Below are positions 22,585 through 33,823 of a stretch of DNA of 64,000 bases, piece by piece. Within the stretch, counting starts at the first letter, position 1; each line of letters opens with the position of its first letter. A program made the translations under genes and the position numbers. The notes beneath the pieces were generated by a model. That model was given only the letters and a program-made list of their open reading frames with translations, ran no database searches and was not told where the DNA came from. The DNA comes from Argyresthia goedartella (Eukaryota > Arthropoda > Insecta > Lepidoptera > Argyresthiidae), in assembly GCA_949825045.1 (NCBI GenBank), contig OX463820.1, positions 10,676,501-10,740,500 of the forward strand, in the 5' to 3' direction.

Positions 22585-22918
22585 TCTAACAGAATGCGTT
22601 GTTCTATCATCGTCAACATTAGTTAAGTAGTGATATTATAGCTGCTAAGGCGACATGTTTACTACATATTTAAAATATAGAATACAATAAAATATATTCA
22701 TTTATATAAAAAGTGTAAGTATTAAAATCTTGATATTAGCTATTAAACTCTACTATTGACGGGTAAATTATTGCTGCGCTAAGAAGGCAATCATAGTGGA
22801 CCTCGTTAATTTAACTTGGGTTTAATTTGGTTAAACCGACACTACTAAATGTCTAAATCTAAACTATTTATCTAGTAATAAGTGATCAGATAATTTAGAT
22901 TAGCAACTATGACTTATG
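21083..22918 (-). mobile_element. Insert ending in a poly(A) tail: possible retrocopy of an mRNA 3' UTR
   Basis: Units 1 and 4 lack these roughly 1.8 kb. The left border is a T tract. On the minus strand this reads AATAAA, then about 9 nt, then poly(A), as in a processed transcript. No ORF of note is present, so the source may be a long 3' UTR or an unknown LINE. No clear target duplication was found. Confidence 0.5.
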
Positions 22919-23154
22919 ACGGTGTAATCGCGTCAGAAACACACAGAAAAAAACAGAAGAATTGAGAAGCTCCATCTTTTTGGGGTCTGTTGAAAAGCTG
23001 CAGTCTGTCGCATGCATAACTATTACAGCACGTAATTTTCATTATGTTGCCATTGTTTTAAAATTCAAATTCAAACCAACTTAGCACCACAGTTACTACA
23101 AAACACACTTTTTTCTCGATCTCTATTGTTTTTTATGTATTTGCAACACTGAAG

Positions 23155-23849
23155 CACAGAGGAATAAACAGAAGCAGAGAGAAAGGTTCTAAAGAGCCTG
23201 CGAAATTCATACCTACATTAGAAGGGTTGGCAAAAGAGAATAAAATATATACTCTTACGAGCTTTTATTGACCGAGTGATTTTTTTTATATTATTCTTAG
23301 GGCGGTATGCCGTTGAAATACTTAGGTATCTAATACAGTTCGTCACATGAGGTCAAACACTTATAAACTCAACTACTCATCATGGAACATAAATATTTGT
23401 AGGGTAATAGTATTTGGAACATAAATACTAATAACAATAACCTGATTAAATAACACGGTTTGTGCTACCTACTTTAACATTTTAAATAGGTTTACCTAGT
23501 CTGGTATTCATTTGCTTAACTAGTAGACTCCTTGGGATAGTTAAAATATGAAATGTCTTTTCTGTTTCTATTATTATTCATACAAACAGTACAATTCACC
23601 ATTTTGAAAGTCCAAAACGTACACTTAAACACTTTTAATAACTATTTACAGTTTATTCTACATCAAAGAATTAGATAAGGTAGGTGACAACAAATAAGAC
23701 ATGGTTTGTGCAGGCCCTCCGTTTGGGCACTGGCCGAACGAGCGTTAACCGGTTTGTGGCCAGTGCTTACTCACACATACGCACTATGTATGTTACCTAC
23801 GACGGCGTGGTTCTATGAACCTTTGTCTCTAGTCCTTTCTTCCTCTGTG
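23155..23849. mobile_element. 695-bp MITE, TIR CACAGAGGAA, TSD ACTGAAG
   Basis: The ends CACAGAGGAA and TTCCTCTGTG are perfect inverted repeats. ACTGAAG occurs at 23148-23154 and 23850-23856. The other units lack the block. There is no transposase. Confidence 0.75.
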
Positions 23850-23998
23850 ACTGAAGTGATGTGACGCCAGGTCCACACTGAACTGCATTCGATTTTCTCA
23901 TTTTCTGTCTATTTATCAATATAGTGTTCAACTGTGACGATTCATGCAATATCGCGACGATTCGAGAAAAGCCTATGGGATATATATTATTAATCAAG

Positions 23999-24292
23999 AT
24001 GTCCAAGTCAAATTTCTTCATTACTGTAGACATATACTTAGCAAAGTTAATTGTTTACCTCTTCGCTACATTGGGCCACTGTGGGAGCAGAAGGGCGTAG
24101 AAACTCGAACAGATTAATTTTTAGATCTCTTTTAAAAATTGGTTGTGCTTAACTAAACAAATATTACATTATTGTTCGTTATGATTTTTAAGCAGGAATA
24201 AATAACTACAAAATTATTATCGGCAATGCTTGTGTTAAATTAGATTAGCCATATACAGTCCCGTCATTTTAGTAATCTTGAACATTGTTCAC
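23999..24292 (-). mobile_element. Antisense LINE 3' end upstream of exon A3
   Basis: Same fragment as in unit 2, starting AAGTCAAATTTCTT and ending TAATCTTGAACATTGTT at the hairpin. Confidence 0.55.
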
Positions 24293-24313
24293 AATTACTG
24301 AAATGACGGGACT
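24257..24313. repeat. Hairpin about 90 bp upstream of exon A3, 20-bp arms
   Basis: AGTCCCGTCATTTTAGTAAT pairs with ATTACTGAAATGACGGGACT with one mismatch; the loop is 17 nt. Versions with a few more mismatches lie upstream of A2, A4, A5 and A6. Confidence 0.8.
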
Positions 24314-24400
24314 CGCAATACCAAATAAATATTACCGCATAAATATTCGCCTAGGTTCCGTATTAAAGTTAAAAATATATTTATTTTTAAATCGCAACAG

Positions 24401-24743
24401 TGACTGGACGGCCACTTGAGGTAGATGATAACCCTAAATCAAACGTAACCAGTAAGCCAGATACCAGCGAAATAATCCCAGCAGCTGAACAGAAAATTAT
24501 CGGTGGCAGCGAAGGTGGAGGTACATTTTTCAAAAACAACCTATTCGACGATAAAGAATTCATCAACAAAACTAAACGACAAGATGACGGCTCAACAATC
24601 AATAATGACCCTGGAAACCCAGATCACAGCAGCGCAATTATCAATAATGACCCAGATCCTAGCGAAGCATACAATAATGACCCTAGAGACTTGACCATTG
24701 ATCCCGATGACGGAAGCCCGTTTTTTCAAAAACAACATTTTTG
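24401..24743 (+). CDS. Exon A3 (long form) with a 1-nt frameshift near its end
   Basis: Acceptor atcgcaacag, donor gtagta at 24744. It is long like A1 (NPKSNVTSKPDTSEI, TFFKNNLFDDKEF, NNDPGNPDHSS and further NNDP units). The length is 343 nt, one more than a multiple of three. The extra T lies in CCGTTTTTTCAAAAAC at about 24719-24726, so the last residues read PFFQKQHFW and then stop instead of an FFKxNxFG end. Either the copy is damaged or a homopolymer was mis-sequenced. Confidence 0.6.
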
Positions 24744-26639
24744 GTAGTAAGGTGATAATATTTACATATACGTCACACCTATGGAAAGCTGATCTGCCTT
24801 AAATGCCTGCATCGAATAAGACTAACAATAACTCAGTGAATGTTGCATGTAATTCGAGATATCGTCAGTTCAACAGGTTTTGTAAACTCCCAATATTTCA
24901 CATTGTTAGGGCCAGTTCATGCTGTCAATAAATAATACTTTATAAGTACAAAACCTTTCACTATTGTCTCTGTGAGCTGTAGACCTTGCGTGTGACACTT
25001 TATTTTAATAAAACATACAAACTTATGAATGTACCTGGCCACATAAATAGATTATGTTTTGGCGCTTCGCTAAGGACATGCGCCATGATCATGGTTTCCC
25101 GGAACACATCTCGTATGGCGCCAAAATGGCAAATAGTGGTCAGGAGACTTGTGAGATATTCCTAGAATATTTTTGTCTATGCATGGTGATACTAACAACC
25201 ACTCTTCACCTTCAACAGCTTCTGGCGGCACAAATTATCTGGACTGTGTCGATACCATATAATTAACAAACAATCTTGTCCTTAAGTACCTCAAAAATAT
25301 CGACACTAATAAAGGCGCAAAGCACGACCGGGTCCTGCCGATTTTGATTAGAAATTAACATTGCAATATGGCTTACATTGTACCCATACACAAAAGCGGT
25401 CCAAAAACTAAAGCAGAACAATACCGCCTGGTCTCAATACTGCCATTTTTAAGTAAACTGCTGGAACTTATAGTACATGATCAGGTGTATCCCATTTTAG
25501 CGCGAAGTATTTCTCCAGCCCAGCATGGTTTTATGCTTCAAAAATCTACCCATCAAATTATATAGAATTTGTAGGATCAGTGGCCGGTTATGTGGATAAG
25601 GGTACTAGGGTCATAGAACTGTCTAAACTGATAACTCTAAGTGTTTCGATCGGCTGAGTAATGACGTCATCCTAGCTGGAACAAGTCGGTTTAAGATCTG
25701 CTCAGATGGTTTGAGTATTACCTCGGCAATCGAAGTCAAGCTGTCCGAATTGGCTGCCATCACTCGCGATTTGCTCCAATCCACTCAGGCTTTCCTCAGC
25801 CAGTTCTGTTTAATGACTATCTGTATGATATACATATCGTGTTTTAGATCCGCCAGTTACTTTATGTATGCTGGCACCTAGATATTTATGGCCATATCAA
25901 ATTCATCAGTTTGCCACAGATAGCAGGAAAACCTGGACCAACTTTGTGAGTACTGTAGTTTCAATAGCTTAGATATAAATCCCAAAAAGTGTCAATTAAT
26001 CACGTTTACTAGGAAAACATCTAATATAATACACCAATATAGTGTAATGATAATGACCACCCCAATGAACGTGTCTCCCTGGTTAGGGATCTTGAAGTCG
26101 TAATGGAGTCTTAACTTCCATTCGTTCCTCATTAAGAACATATTATAGCGAAAGCTTTTAAAATTATTTTGTTAATCGTGTGACGAGGCCAATGCGTTCA
26201 CCACTAGCTTTTAAATTACTTTATTTCGCCTACGTTTGCAGCGTGCTGGAATATTTGTCACCGGTAAGTTCAGAATCTGGTAGGATTCTGAACTTACTAC
26301 ATAAGAAGAGTATTGAGTCGGTTCAGAAAGCGTTCATAAAGCAACTGCAGTTTAGATGTGACGGGTCGTTGGTGGCTATTATGAGAGTCGTACTCGACAT
26401 TCTATGGCATACCTGGAGAGCAGGAGGATGCTGGCGGATCAGAAGGCAGACGTCATCAATAACAGACTAAACCATGAGTGGCTGTTGAGGTCAGTGCTGC
26501 ATGAGCGCTCGCGCACCAAACCTGCCACCAATTCACCACTAAATAAGAGCATTGATGTGCACGAGAAGCACTTTGCGGGGGCCGATGTCTTTTACTTGAA
26601 CCGGGCTCAGTTTATATCACAGGTTTGTGCGAAGATAGG

Positions 26640-27571
26640 TTCAATCAAAGTTTTATATTCGTGGAATGTAGGGTAAGGGGTGGAAATAAAAAAAAACAAA
26701 TTATTTTTCTTTTCAATATTTTTACCTGCAAGGCGGATACATTTTTCAGATCTTTCAATTAATTTATTTATACCCTCATAAAAAAATGTTTTGTCTTTAT
26801 CCTCAAAATACGCTGAAACTGCCTCCTTAACTTCATCATCGGTGGTAAATTGTTTACCCCGCAGCTCTTTTTTCATTTTTGGAAAGAGGTAATAATCACT
26901 CGGGGCCAAGTCTCGGCTGTAGCGTGGGTGGTTCAAAATATCGAAGCCCACCTTATGCATGCAGGGCAGACAACGCAACGCGGCTCTTGTGGACGGGCGC
27001 ATTGTCGTGCAAAAGCAGCACCCCTTTCGTCAATTTTCCCCGTCTTTTCTGTTTAATGGCTTCTTTTAGGCGCTCTAATATTGAAGCGTAGTATTCTCCC
27101 GTTATAGAAACACCTTTATCTTTATAATCGATCAATAATATTCCCTCTGCGTTCCAAAAGACCGTTGCCATGAGTTTCCCAGCTGACTGTGACACCTTAA
27201 CTTCTTGGGGGGTGCTGTGCCCTTTTTATGCCACTGCATGGAGTCTTGTTTCGACTCAGGCTCATAATGATGAACCCAAGTTTTGTCTCCAGTAACAATT
27301 TAACTCAATACACCATCCTTGTCTTCATTGCAGAGGTCCAAAAATGCACGTGAACACTCTACGCGTTGTTGTTTTTGCGGCGGCATGAGCATTCTTGGTA
27401 CCCATCTTACGCTGACCTTAGTCATGCCAAAATGATCGTGCATGATTTTAAAAATGATTGTATCGGATACTCCAACCATTTCTGCGAGTTGTTTCTTCTT
27501 TAGTCGAGCATCGTCGAGTACAAGTTTTTCGACTTTTTGGATAAGTTCTGGCGTGGTCACCTCGATGCTCC
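26640..27571 (-). pseudogene. mariner transposase, catalytic part (inactive)
   Basis: The three acidic motifs of a DD34D enzyme are visible in order on the minus strand: TGDKTWVHHYEP, LLLHDNAPVHKS and HPRYSRDLAPSDYYLFP. The frame is broken by a stop just before the first motif (about 27300) and by frameshifts near 27200 and 26970, so no active protein is made. Confidence 0.85.
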
Positions 27572-30500
27572 TGTAGTGTATGCACACCTGAACCCTACTT
27601 ACATCTATAAATAGCCTCTTTATTATGATTCATGACTCAATATACAACTGTCTTTCGAACATGTGACTGCCTCATTCCACACCTAATAGGCCGATCCTTA
27701 CATGGCGACCGTGCCAGGCCAGCCTACCTCTCGCGAGGTAGTGCTGTGCCGAATGGCGATTAAATAAATTCAAATAATATTTAAATAATACTTGAAGAAC
27801 TTGGAAACGAGAAATATAACGAAGATAAATATATAGAGAAAAAGAACGGGATGACCTATGAAGAGATTAGCGGATTGCAGCCAGAAGAAGACGGATAAAT
27901 AGAAGAAAGAAGATAATTATAGAAGAAAGAATATATTTACACAAGAAGAGAAAAGAAAATATTACAGAAGATTTGTGCTGCCGGGTGCCGGGCGATTTCC
28001 TAAGCCTGATGATGTGGAAGCAGGGCGCTGGGCGTAACCGTACGGGTCAAGTGAGGCGCAGCTGGGAGATGTACGGTTCCCAGGATGTGCTGACTCCGAG
28101 CGAGCTGCGTGCGACACGGGCGATGACGTCGTGGCGTCAATGTGTTTTTTGGACAATGGGTTTTATTATACGTATGACATGTAAGTAAATTAAATTATTT
28201 GTCGATTAGTATATTTAAGTTTTGGCTAGATTTTGTATTGTCAAAGGGTTGACGATACGATCAATATTAATATAATTATTTTTCCAAATGAAGATTGCAT
28301 GAAGTAACTAAAATAGTATTATGATGAATGGCATAGAACGAAAAGTTAGTAGTACAGTATAGTCAGCAAGAGAAGTGTGAATGAACGATTGATATTATTT
28401 TTTAGGAATGGAGATATTTTTGAAAGCCGAAAAGTAAATAAGTTAGACACGAGTTATTTGGGATGAGATGATTTGACAGTATTTTTTTATTTTTGAGGAG
28501 ATTTTGAAAAATCTGGGAATAATGTGATAAAAAGTGTGAAGTATGAAGTTGAAAGTTTTGTTATTTTTTTGTTTTATAACCGCTAGTATTTTTTTATATT
28601 GCATCATAATTCTGATTTACTCCAAATGTACAATCAAGTACATAAATGATTCAGTTGTTCATTTGACTTGGTAACAGTCAAAGTTATTCAAAAGTTAAGT
28701 ATAGAAATTCAATCCAGTGTTCGCAGGCGAACCAAATATGGACATGCTACACTGCAGAAGAAACCAAATTAGATTAGAACATAACACATGTTTTGATTAC
28801 AGAGAAACAGAATTGTTATTATAATAATTAGTAGTTCATGTTACCGCAGTGCGACTTGTATAGAGCGAAAGATTTTAGTTTCATGCGACTAATATGGAAG
28901 ATACATAAAAGGTGATGGATGATTGATAGCGAGTTTAGGGTACCGCAGAGTGATTAAGTATGAAACCATTTTCAAGTTATAATACGGAATGAATTTGAAT
29001 AGTATGGGATGTATAAATTTCATATTGTGTATGTATGTACAAAATATTTAGTATGCAAAAGAAGTTCAGCTTTAATCACAGATATACTTAAAAAAAAAAC
29101 GTACGACGGAACCACTAACGTTAGTTTATCATAAAAGTTTGTTTAGAAATTGTACTTGCATTTATTTTACAGATTGCATTCGAGTTTATTAATAGAATTA
29201 TAGTCTGACCAGCGGATATGGTCACTTCGGATTCGGATACTTCATAAAAGTGAGAAAATATTGGTTGATAGTGAGAGTTGAGAAGTATGAAAATGAAATG
29301 GAACGAAAAGTTAACCACTGATGTGAAGATTTATTTAATATTTGCAAGTTTTAAGTTATGTTATGTGAGTACGTATTACCTAAGAAAGTTATATTTTTGT
29401 TTGGATTTGGGAATGTAGATTATTGTTGTCGTTAGGAATAAAAAGTATGAATTTGAGAGAAGGTATGGAATGTGCAGGATAGGTTACTCTAGGCCACAGA
29501 GTAAGTTAGTTGGGAACACTTCGCTTGTTAAGTTTTCGAGAAAAGTTGGAATGATCATCCAGTCTTTACAGAATATCTTAAAATTCGAAGGATTCGTATT
29601 GATTGAGTATAAGTTATGTTTTTAGTATGGTACGTAACTATTGGCGAGTCCGATATGTTATTGTATTTTCATCAAAGTCTCAAAGGTACAAGGTACAAGG
29701 CACGAATCCTTCCTTTTCGATCATGATGTGGACGAGTTTCCTTCGTGAGAAAGTTGGATATCGATGACCTAATAAGCTCGCGAGCAGGCTCAGGCAGGTA
29801 GACCTGGAGCCAGGTACTAGTAGTATATGTATTTAAGTATTGTTATAATAATAAAAGTACCATAAGACGTCTATAAATAAATAAATAATAAAAGTACCTA
29901 TAAAAGTGCACTCACTATAATGTGAAATAACATGGGATCCGGATACCCCTAAAAAGTACCTATATGAAGTGGAAGAGAAAAAAAAGAGACTTTGATTGAT
30001 AGCGTTTGTGTAAGAAAAGAGAGAATATTATGTTAGTTTGGAATGAAGATGTATACCCAATGATTTATATTTAAGAACATTGTGATGTGAGTTTTGAGAA
30101 GGTAGAGTTGTTATGGAAAATAAAAATAAAGTAGTTTGCATTAATGGAATAAGAATTGAATAAATGAATAAAGGGAGAAAAGAAAGAGAGATACAGAAGG
30201 AATGAGAAATATAAACATGTATTGTAATCAGTAAATATTGTGAATTTGAATTTTTAGTATGAAAATAAAGATAAATTTATGTCGTCAACCCTACACCTAA
30301 TACAGTTAGTTATTATTTCGTGTGTTTAGAAAATGGGTACTAGTATATAACCTGATATTTTTATGTAATCGTCTACTTTATAGATAAACATACTTCAGAA
30401 ATTAAGAAACATTATAGCGTTTCTTTTGCATATATTTTTTTAATGAATAACAGACAAGTGTATGTTTTGTAATAATTAAAATTGTGATAGATCATCAATT

Positions 30501-31286
30501 TATTTGACTTGGTTTTTAAAAATTGTTTTATATGAAACTATATGAAAGTATTTATTTTTAAAAGGATATTTACAAATTGTTAGATGTATCACTGTGTGTG
30601 TGACTCCTTATTTGTAAGACTATATAAGATTATACGGCGGATAATTAGAGGCTCGGCTATCCAAACTTCAGTACAATAAACATCTATTTACTCCTACAAA
30701 CCTCTTTCAATTCATAGATATTAAAACAGATAGATATTTTGGTTTCGTGTATTTACTTGTGTATGTACTTATTCGTTTATTTCGTGTATTCAAAATTAGT
30801 TTTAGAAAATATGTAACCTAATGTTCTTATGTAATCATTATAAATGTACTTTAATGAAGTTGTTAAAAAATAGGTGTTAAAAAGGGGTGAGAAATAGTAA
30901 TAAATGGTTATAGTTTATTTTGATAGTATTTCCAAAATTGTATCAGGCAAACAAAAATAAAAAAGGTTTTCATTTGTTATATTTTTTACAGATTTTAAAT
31001 TTTCAATTGATATTTTTACACAGGTGATTTATTTTATTGTTATTTTTACAGAAATTAGTTACTTATTAGATTGTTGTTTTGATGTTATTAGATCTAAATT
31101 GTTAAATGTCATAAAAATTATATGCATATTTTTTACTTTCAAAAAAGGGGGAAGGTGTAGTGTATGCACACCTGAACCCTACTTACATCTATAAATAGCC
31201 TCTTTATTATGATTCATGACTCAATATACAACTGTCTTTCGAACATGTGACTGCCTCATTCCACACCTAATAGGCCGATCCTTACA
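27572..31286 (+). mobile_element. Non-coding LTR element inside the mariner, TSD CTCC
   Basis: Two 131-bp LTRs (27572-27702 and 31156-31286) look identical and start TG and end CA. CTCC flanks both sides (27568-27571, 31287-31290). Directly after the 5' LTR, TGGCGACCGTG followed by CCAGG fits a primer-binding site for tRNA-Arg (11 nt then one mismatch). AAAAAAGGGGGAAGG at 31141-31155 is the polypurine tract. The LTR has TATAAAT. The 3.45-kb interior has no gag or pol ORF, so this is a non-autonomous, LARD-like element that must have moved by enzymes from elsewhere. Confidence 0.85.
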
Positions 31287-31477
31287 CTCCTGCCCGGCTT
31301 CGGATCGTCTTCAAGGGATTCCCTTCCTTGTTTAAACAAACTGCGCCACTTGTACACCATGGTTTTTCCTGGAAAAGAGTCACCATAAACCGATGACATC
31401 TCATCCCTTATGATCGCAACTGATTTTCCTTGCTTAGTAAGGAACTTTATAACGGCACGATATTCGATTTTTTCCAT
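31256..31477 (-). pseudogene. mariner transposase, N-terminal part
   Basis: The frame starts MEKIEYRAVIKFLTKQGKSV and runs through the helix-turn-helix region (KTMVYKWRSLFKQGRESLED) to DPKPGRS, the usual end of the first mariner domain. It stops because the LTR element inserted exactly there; the rest lies at 26640-27571. Confidence 0.85.
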
Positions 31478-32660
31478 ATTTCACTTTTCACTCCTGATTA
31501 TGTTGCTTGGTTGACGATAGCTCAAAGACTAATAGTCTAATAACAATGAAACCTCGTATTTATACTAGTTATGAGTCAATGAACACGTTACAATACTAAT
31601 AAGCCTAATCACCCCTCTCCAACCCTGTTATTGCCTATTTATATCAGTGTAGTATTTATCAAATTATTATGCTATGATACATCCACAAATTAATAAATAA
31701 GTATGAAATAAGCCTAACCAAACCCAACCTATTTACTTTTCACTAAAATTATCAAACCCAACGTATTGAAGTTTTAATAAAACTACTCTCACGGTTTCTA
31801 CAAATCCAACGACACCTCATTTGTTAAAATCCGTCAATTTGTTTGGACAGCACCAGTTTTTTGGAAATTTAGCGTTTAAATTGAAAAAAACTTACATAAG
31901 AGGACTATTTAAGGAGTGAAACTAGAAAGACACTAACAATGTATAAACACCCACTGCCCTCTATTATTAATGGCCGCTTAGGTTAGGTATGTAAGCCACA
32001 GTATTTTAGGTTAGGTTTATTTAGGGAAGATTGGATTCAATTATTTTGGATATTGATAGGTTGTATAAAGTATTATTAACTGAAAGCATGAACTGGCACC
32101 ATAAATATTAAAAATGGGGAGTTTGAAAAAACCGTTAAACTGACGATATCGCGAATTACCTTTATCACTGAGGTCATGCTAGGCTTATTCGATACACCTC
32201 AGGCAGGTCTACCTCCGGTGTCGCTGTGGGGTGTGACTTATTTATGGGACTGTATATCATTATGTGTTGTTTTTTTGTCCTAAGCCTCAGAAAGTTCAGA
32301 CGAATTTTATTCAAATTCCCTTCGTTGTACACCAAGTGGAATAGTTTTGATGAATGTTTTCGTAAGATTGGGTAGTAAGAGTAAAATTATTTTAGTATTC
32401 CATTATTATTATTTTATTCTCTTTATTTTATAAATAAGGGTTCCTAAAAGACTGTGCACGAGATAAACAATTAGGTATATGTAGGTATATCCTGACAAAC
32501 AAAGCTAGGTACACAAGCTAATTAAAATTAAACACAGCAATCATTTGGGAAACAAAGTGCTTAAATTCTTAAATAAACTATGCTGTTAGTGCTATTGTAA
32601 GATTCATTTTTTAGATTTACATTGCCATCATAAAATAATCACAAAATCAGTCTTCTCCAG

Positions 32661-32791
32661 ATGCAACAGCTGGACCTAAAACAAGTCAAAATGTCGGCGG
32701 TGGTACAGATGGTGATTCAGTAACCCCTTATCCAGATGATGAAGCTGGACCTGAAAGTAGTGAAGTCCTGCAGGAAGAAGTCCCTAGTATG
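32661..32791 (+). CDS. Exon C3 (extended)
   Basis: Acceptor tcttctccag, donor gtaaat at 32792; 131 nt, phase 1 to 0. It reads DATAGPKTSQNVGGGTDGDS and continues PDDEAGPESSEVLQEEVPSM. It looks like a C5-type exon fused to a C1-like one (AGPxxSxxV twice), so it is an internal duplication. Confidence 0.6.
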
Positions 32792-33792
32792 GTAAATATT
32801 GGCAGAGTTGTGCTAAACAGCGCTGCATAAAGGGCAGTGCAAGACGTCAAGCATTACTTAGGATTCCGTACACGAAAGGTTCAAAATGGGACCCTATTGC
32901 TAACCCTCCGCTGTCCATATGTATGTCTGTCCATCACCGGGCTCTATTTGATGAACCGTAATAGGTAGAGACATGAAATTTTCACAGAACGTGTATTTCT
33001 GTTGCCGCAACAGCAATAAATAACAAGAAATTAAAAAATTAAAGGGGTCCCATACAAGGGACCTGTTTCAATATCCCTGCCAAATAATGCCAATGACAGG
33101 GATATTGAAACAAGTCCCTTGAATGGGGACCCCCACACAAGGGACGTGTTTCAATAACCCTGCCAAATACAATCGATAATTTAGCGCCATCTGTCGTCTA
33201 TCGTTTCGGTGGCGCAATGGGTTTGAAGTTGTATCCGCTATCTGTAGGGTAGGGGTTGTGCTGGGTTTGAAACCTAGTTCGGCCATATATTTTTTTGTTT
33301 TTGTTTTATTTATTTGTTGGTCCTTAAGTTGCCTTGTCCGATGGAACAGAACCTTTCACTTGCGATTCTGACCCTCACTTGACCATTTTTATGTAATAAC
33401 TAGCGGACCCGACAGACGTCCTTCTGTCAAATCCTATCGATAAAGTCCGCTACCAACGACATCCATTAAAAGAAGATTATAAGACTTATCGTCAGTTCAC
33501 ATTGCTTTTTTTACAAAATATCTCTTCAAGGAATAGTTTAAAAAAGTGAATCCATTTTGAGATTAATTATTTTATTTATATCATACTTCATTTATAACTA
33601 ATTCAACTCTTAATTGTAAATATTTTAAATATATTGCAAACATTTATTCAAAGCTAGTCCTAGAGAATTCAAAGTTATAGGTCAGTTTTCACAGTCAAGA
33701 ACTATTTGTTGGAACAGTATGTTTGATGATAATTTCCCTTGTTTCATAAATAGTAACCTGACCTAACCTGAACAAAATCTATAAAATTTCAG
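32792..33792 (+). other. Intron C3-D3: common repeat, hairpin, SINE
   Basis: The post-C repeat, a 24-bp inverted repeat at 33056-33120, the SINE head at 33207-33287 and the CTAGCGGACCCGA repeat near 33400. No gene. Confidence 0.5.
33056..33120. repeat. Inverted repeat, 24-bp arms, unit 3 only
   Basis: AAGGGACCTGTTTCAATATC continues to 33079 and pairs with 33097-33120 with one mismatch; the loop is 17 nt. A further direct copy follows at about 33140. Other units have a single copy. Confidence 0.8.
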
Positions 33793-33823
33793 ATTGGAAA
33801 AGACAATGAAAAAGTAGATAAAA
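33793..33823 (+). CDS. Exon D3 (type I, IGKDNEKVDK)
   Basis: 31 nt, phase 0 to 1, acceptor aaaatttcag, donor gtaagt at 33824. The type is the same as D1. Confidence 0.55.

Larger units (their letters stand above)
26622..31614 (-). mobile_element. mariner-family DNA transposon, split by an LTR element
   Basis: Unit 1 lacks this block; in unit 3 it lies between CAGTTTATA and TTATTGCCTATTTATATC. Transposase pieces on the minus strand flank a nested LTR element. The terminal repeats are poorly conserved (ACAGGTTTG left, ACAGGGTTGG right on the reverse strand), so the limits are approximate. Confidence 0.7.
24765..32254. mobile_element. Composite inverted-end repeat, unit 3, with LINE relic and nested insertions
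   Basis: The left end has lost the CAGGGTATCC part; the right end is at GGGACTGTATA. The LINE relic covers about 25055-26620, with PIHKSGPKTKAEQYR and a readable C-terminal part at 26180-26470. The mariner and the LTR element below interrupt it. Confidence 0.55.

Noticed and set aside
27973..28188. 71-codon ORF after the primer-binding site of the LTR element, possible gag
   Set aside because: It is too short, has no gag zinc knuckle and does not continue; the interior seems non-coding.
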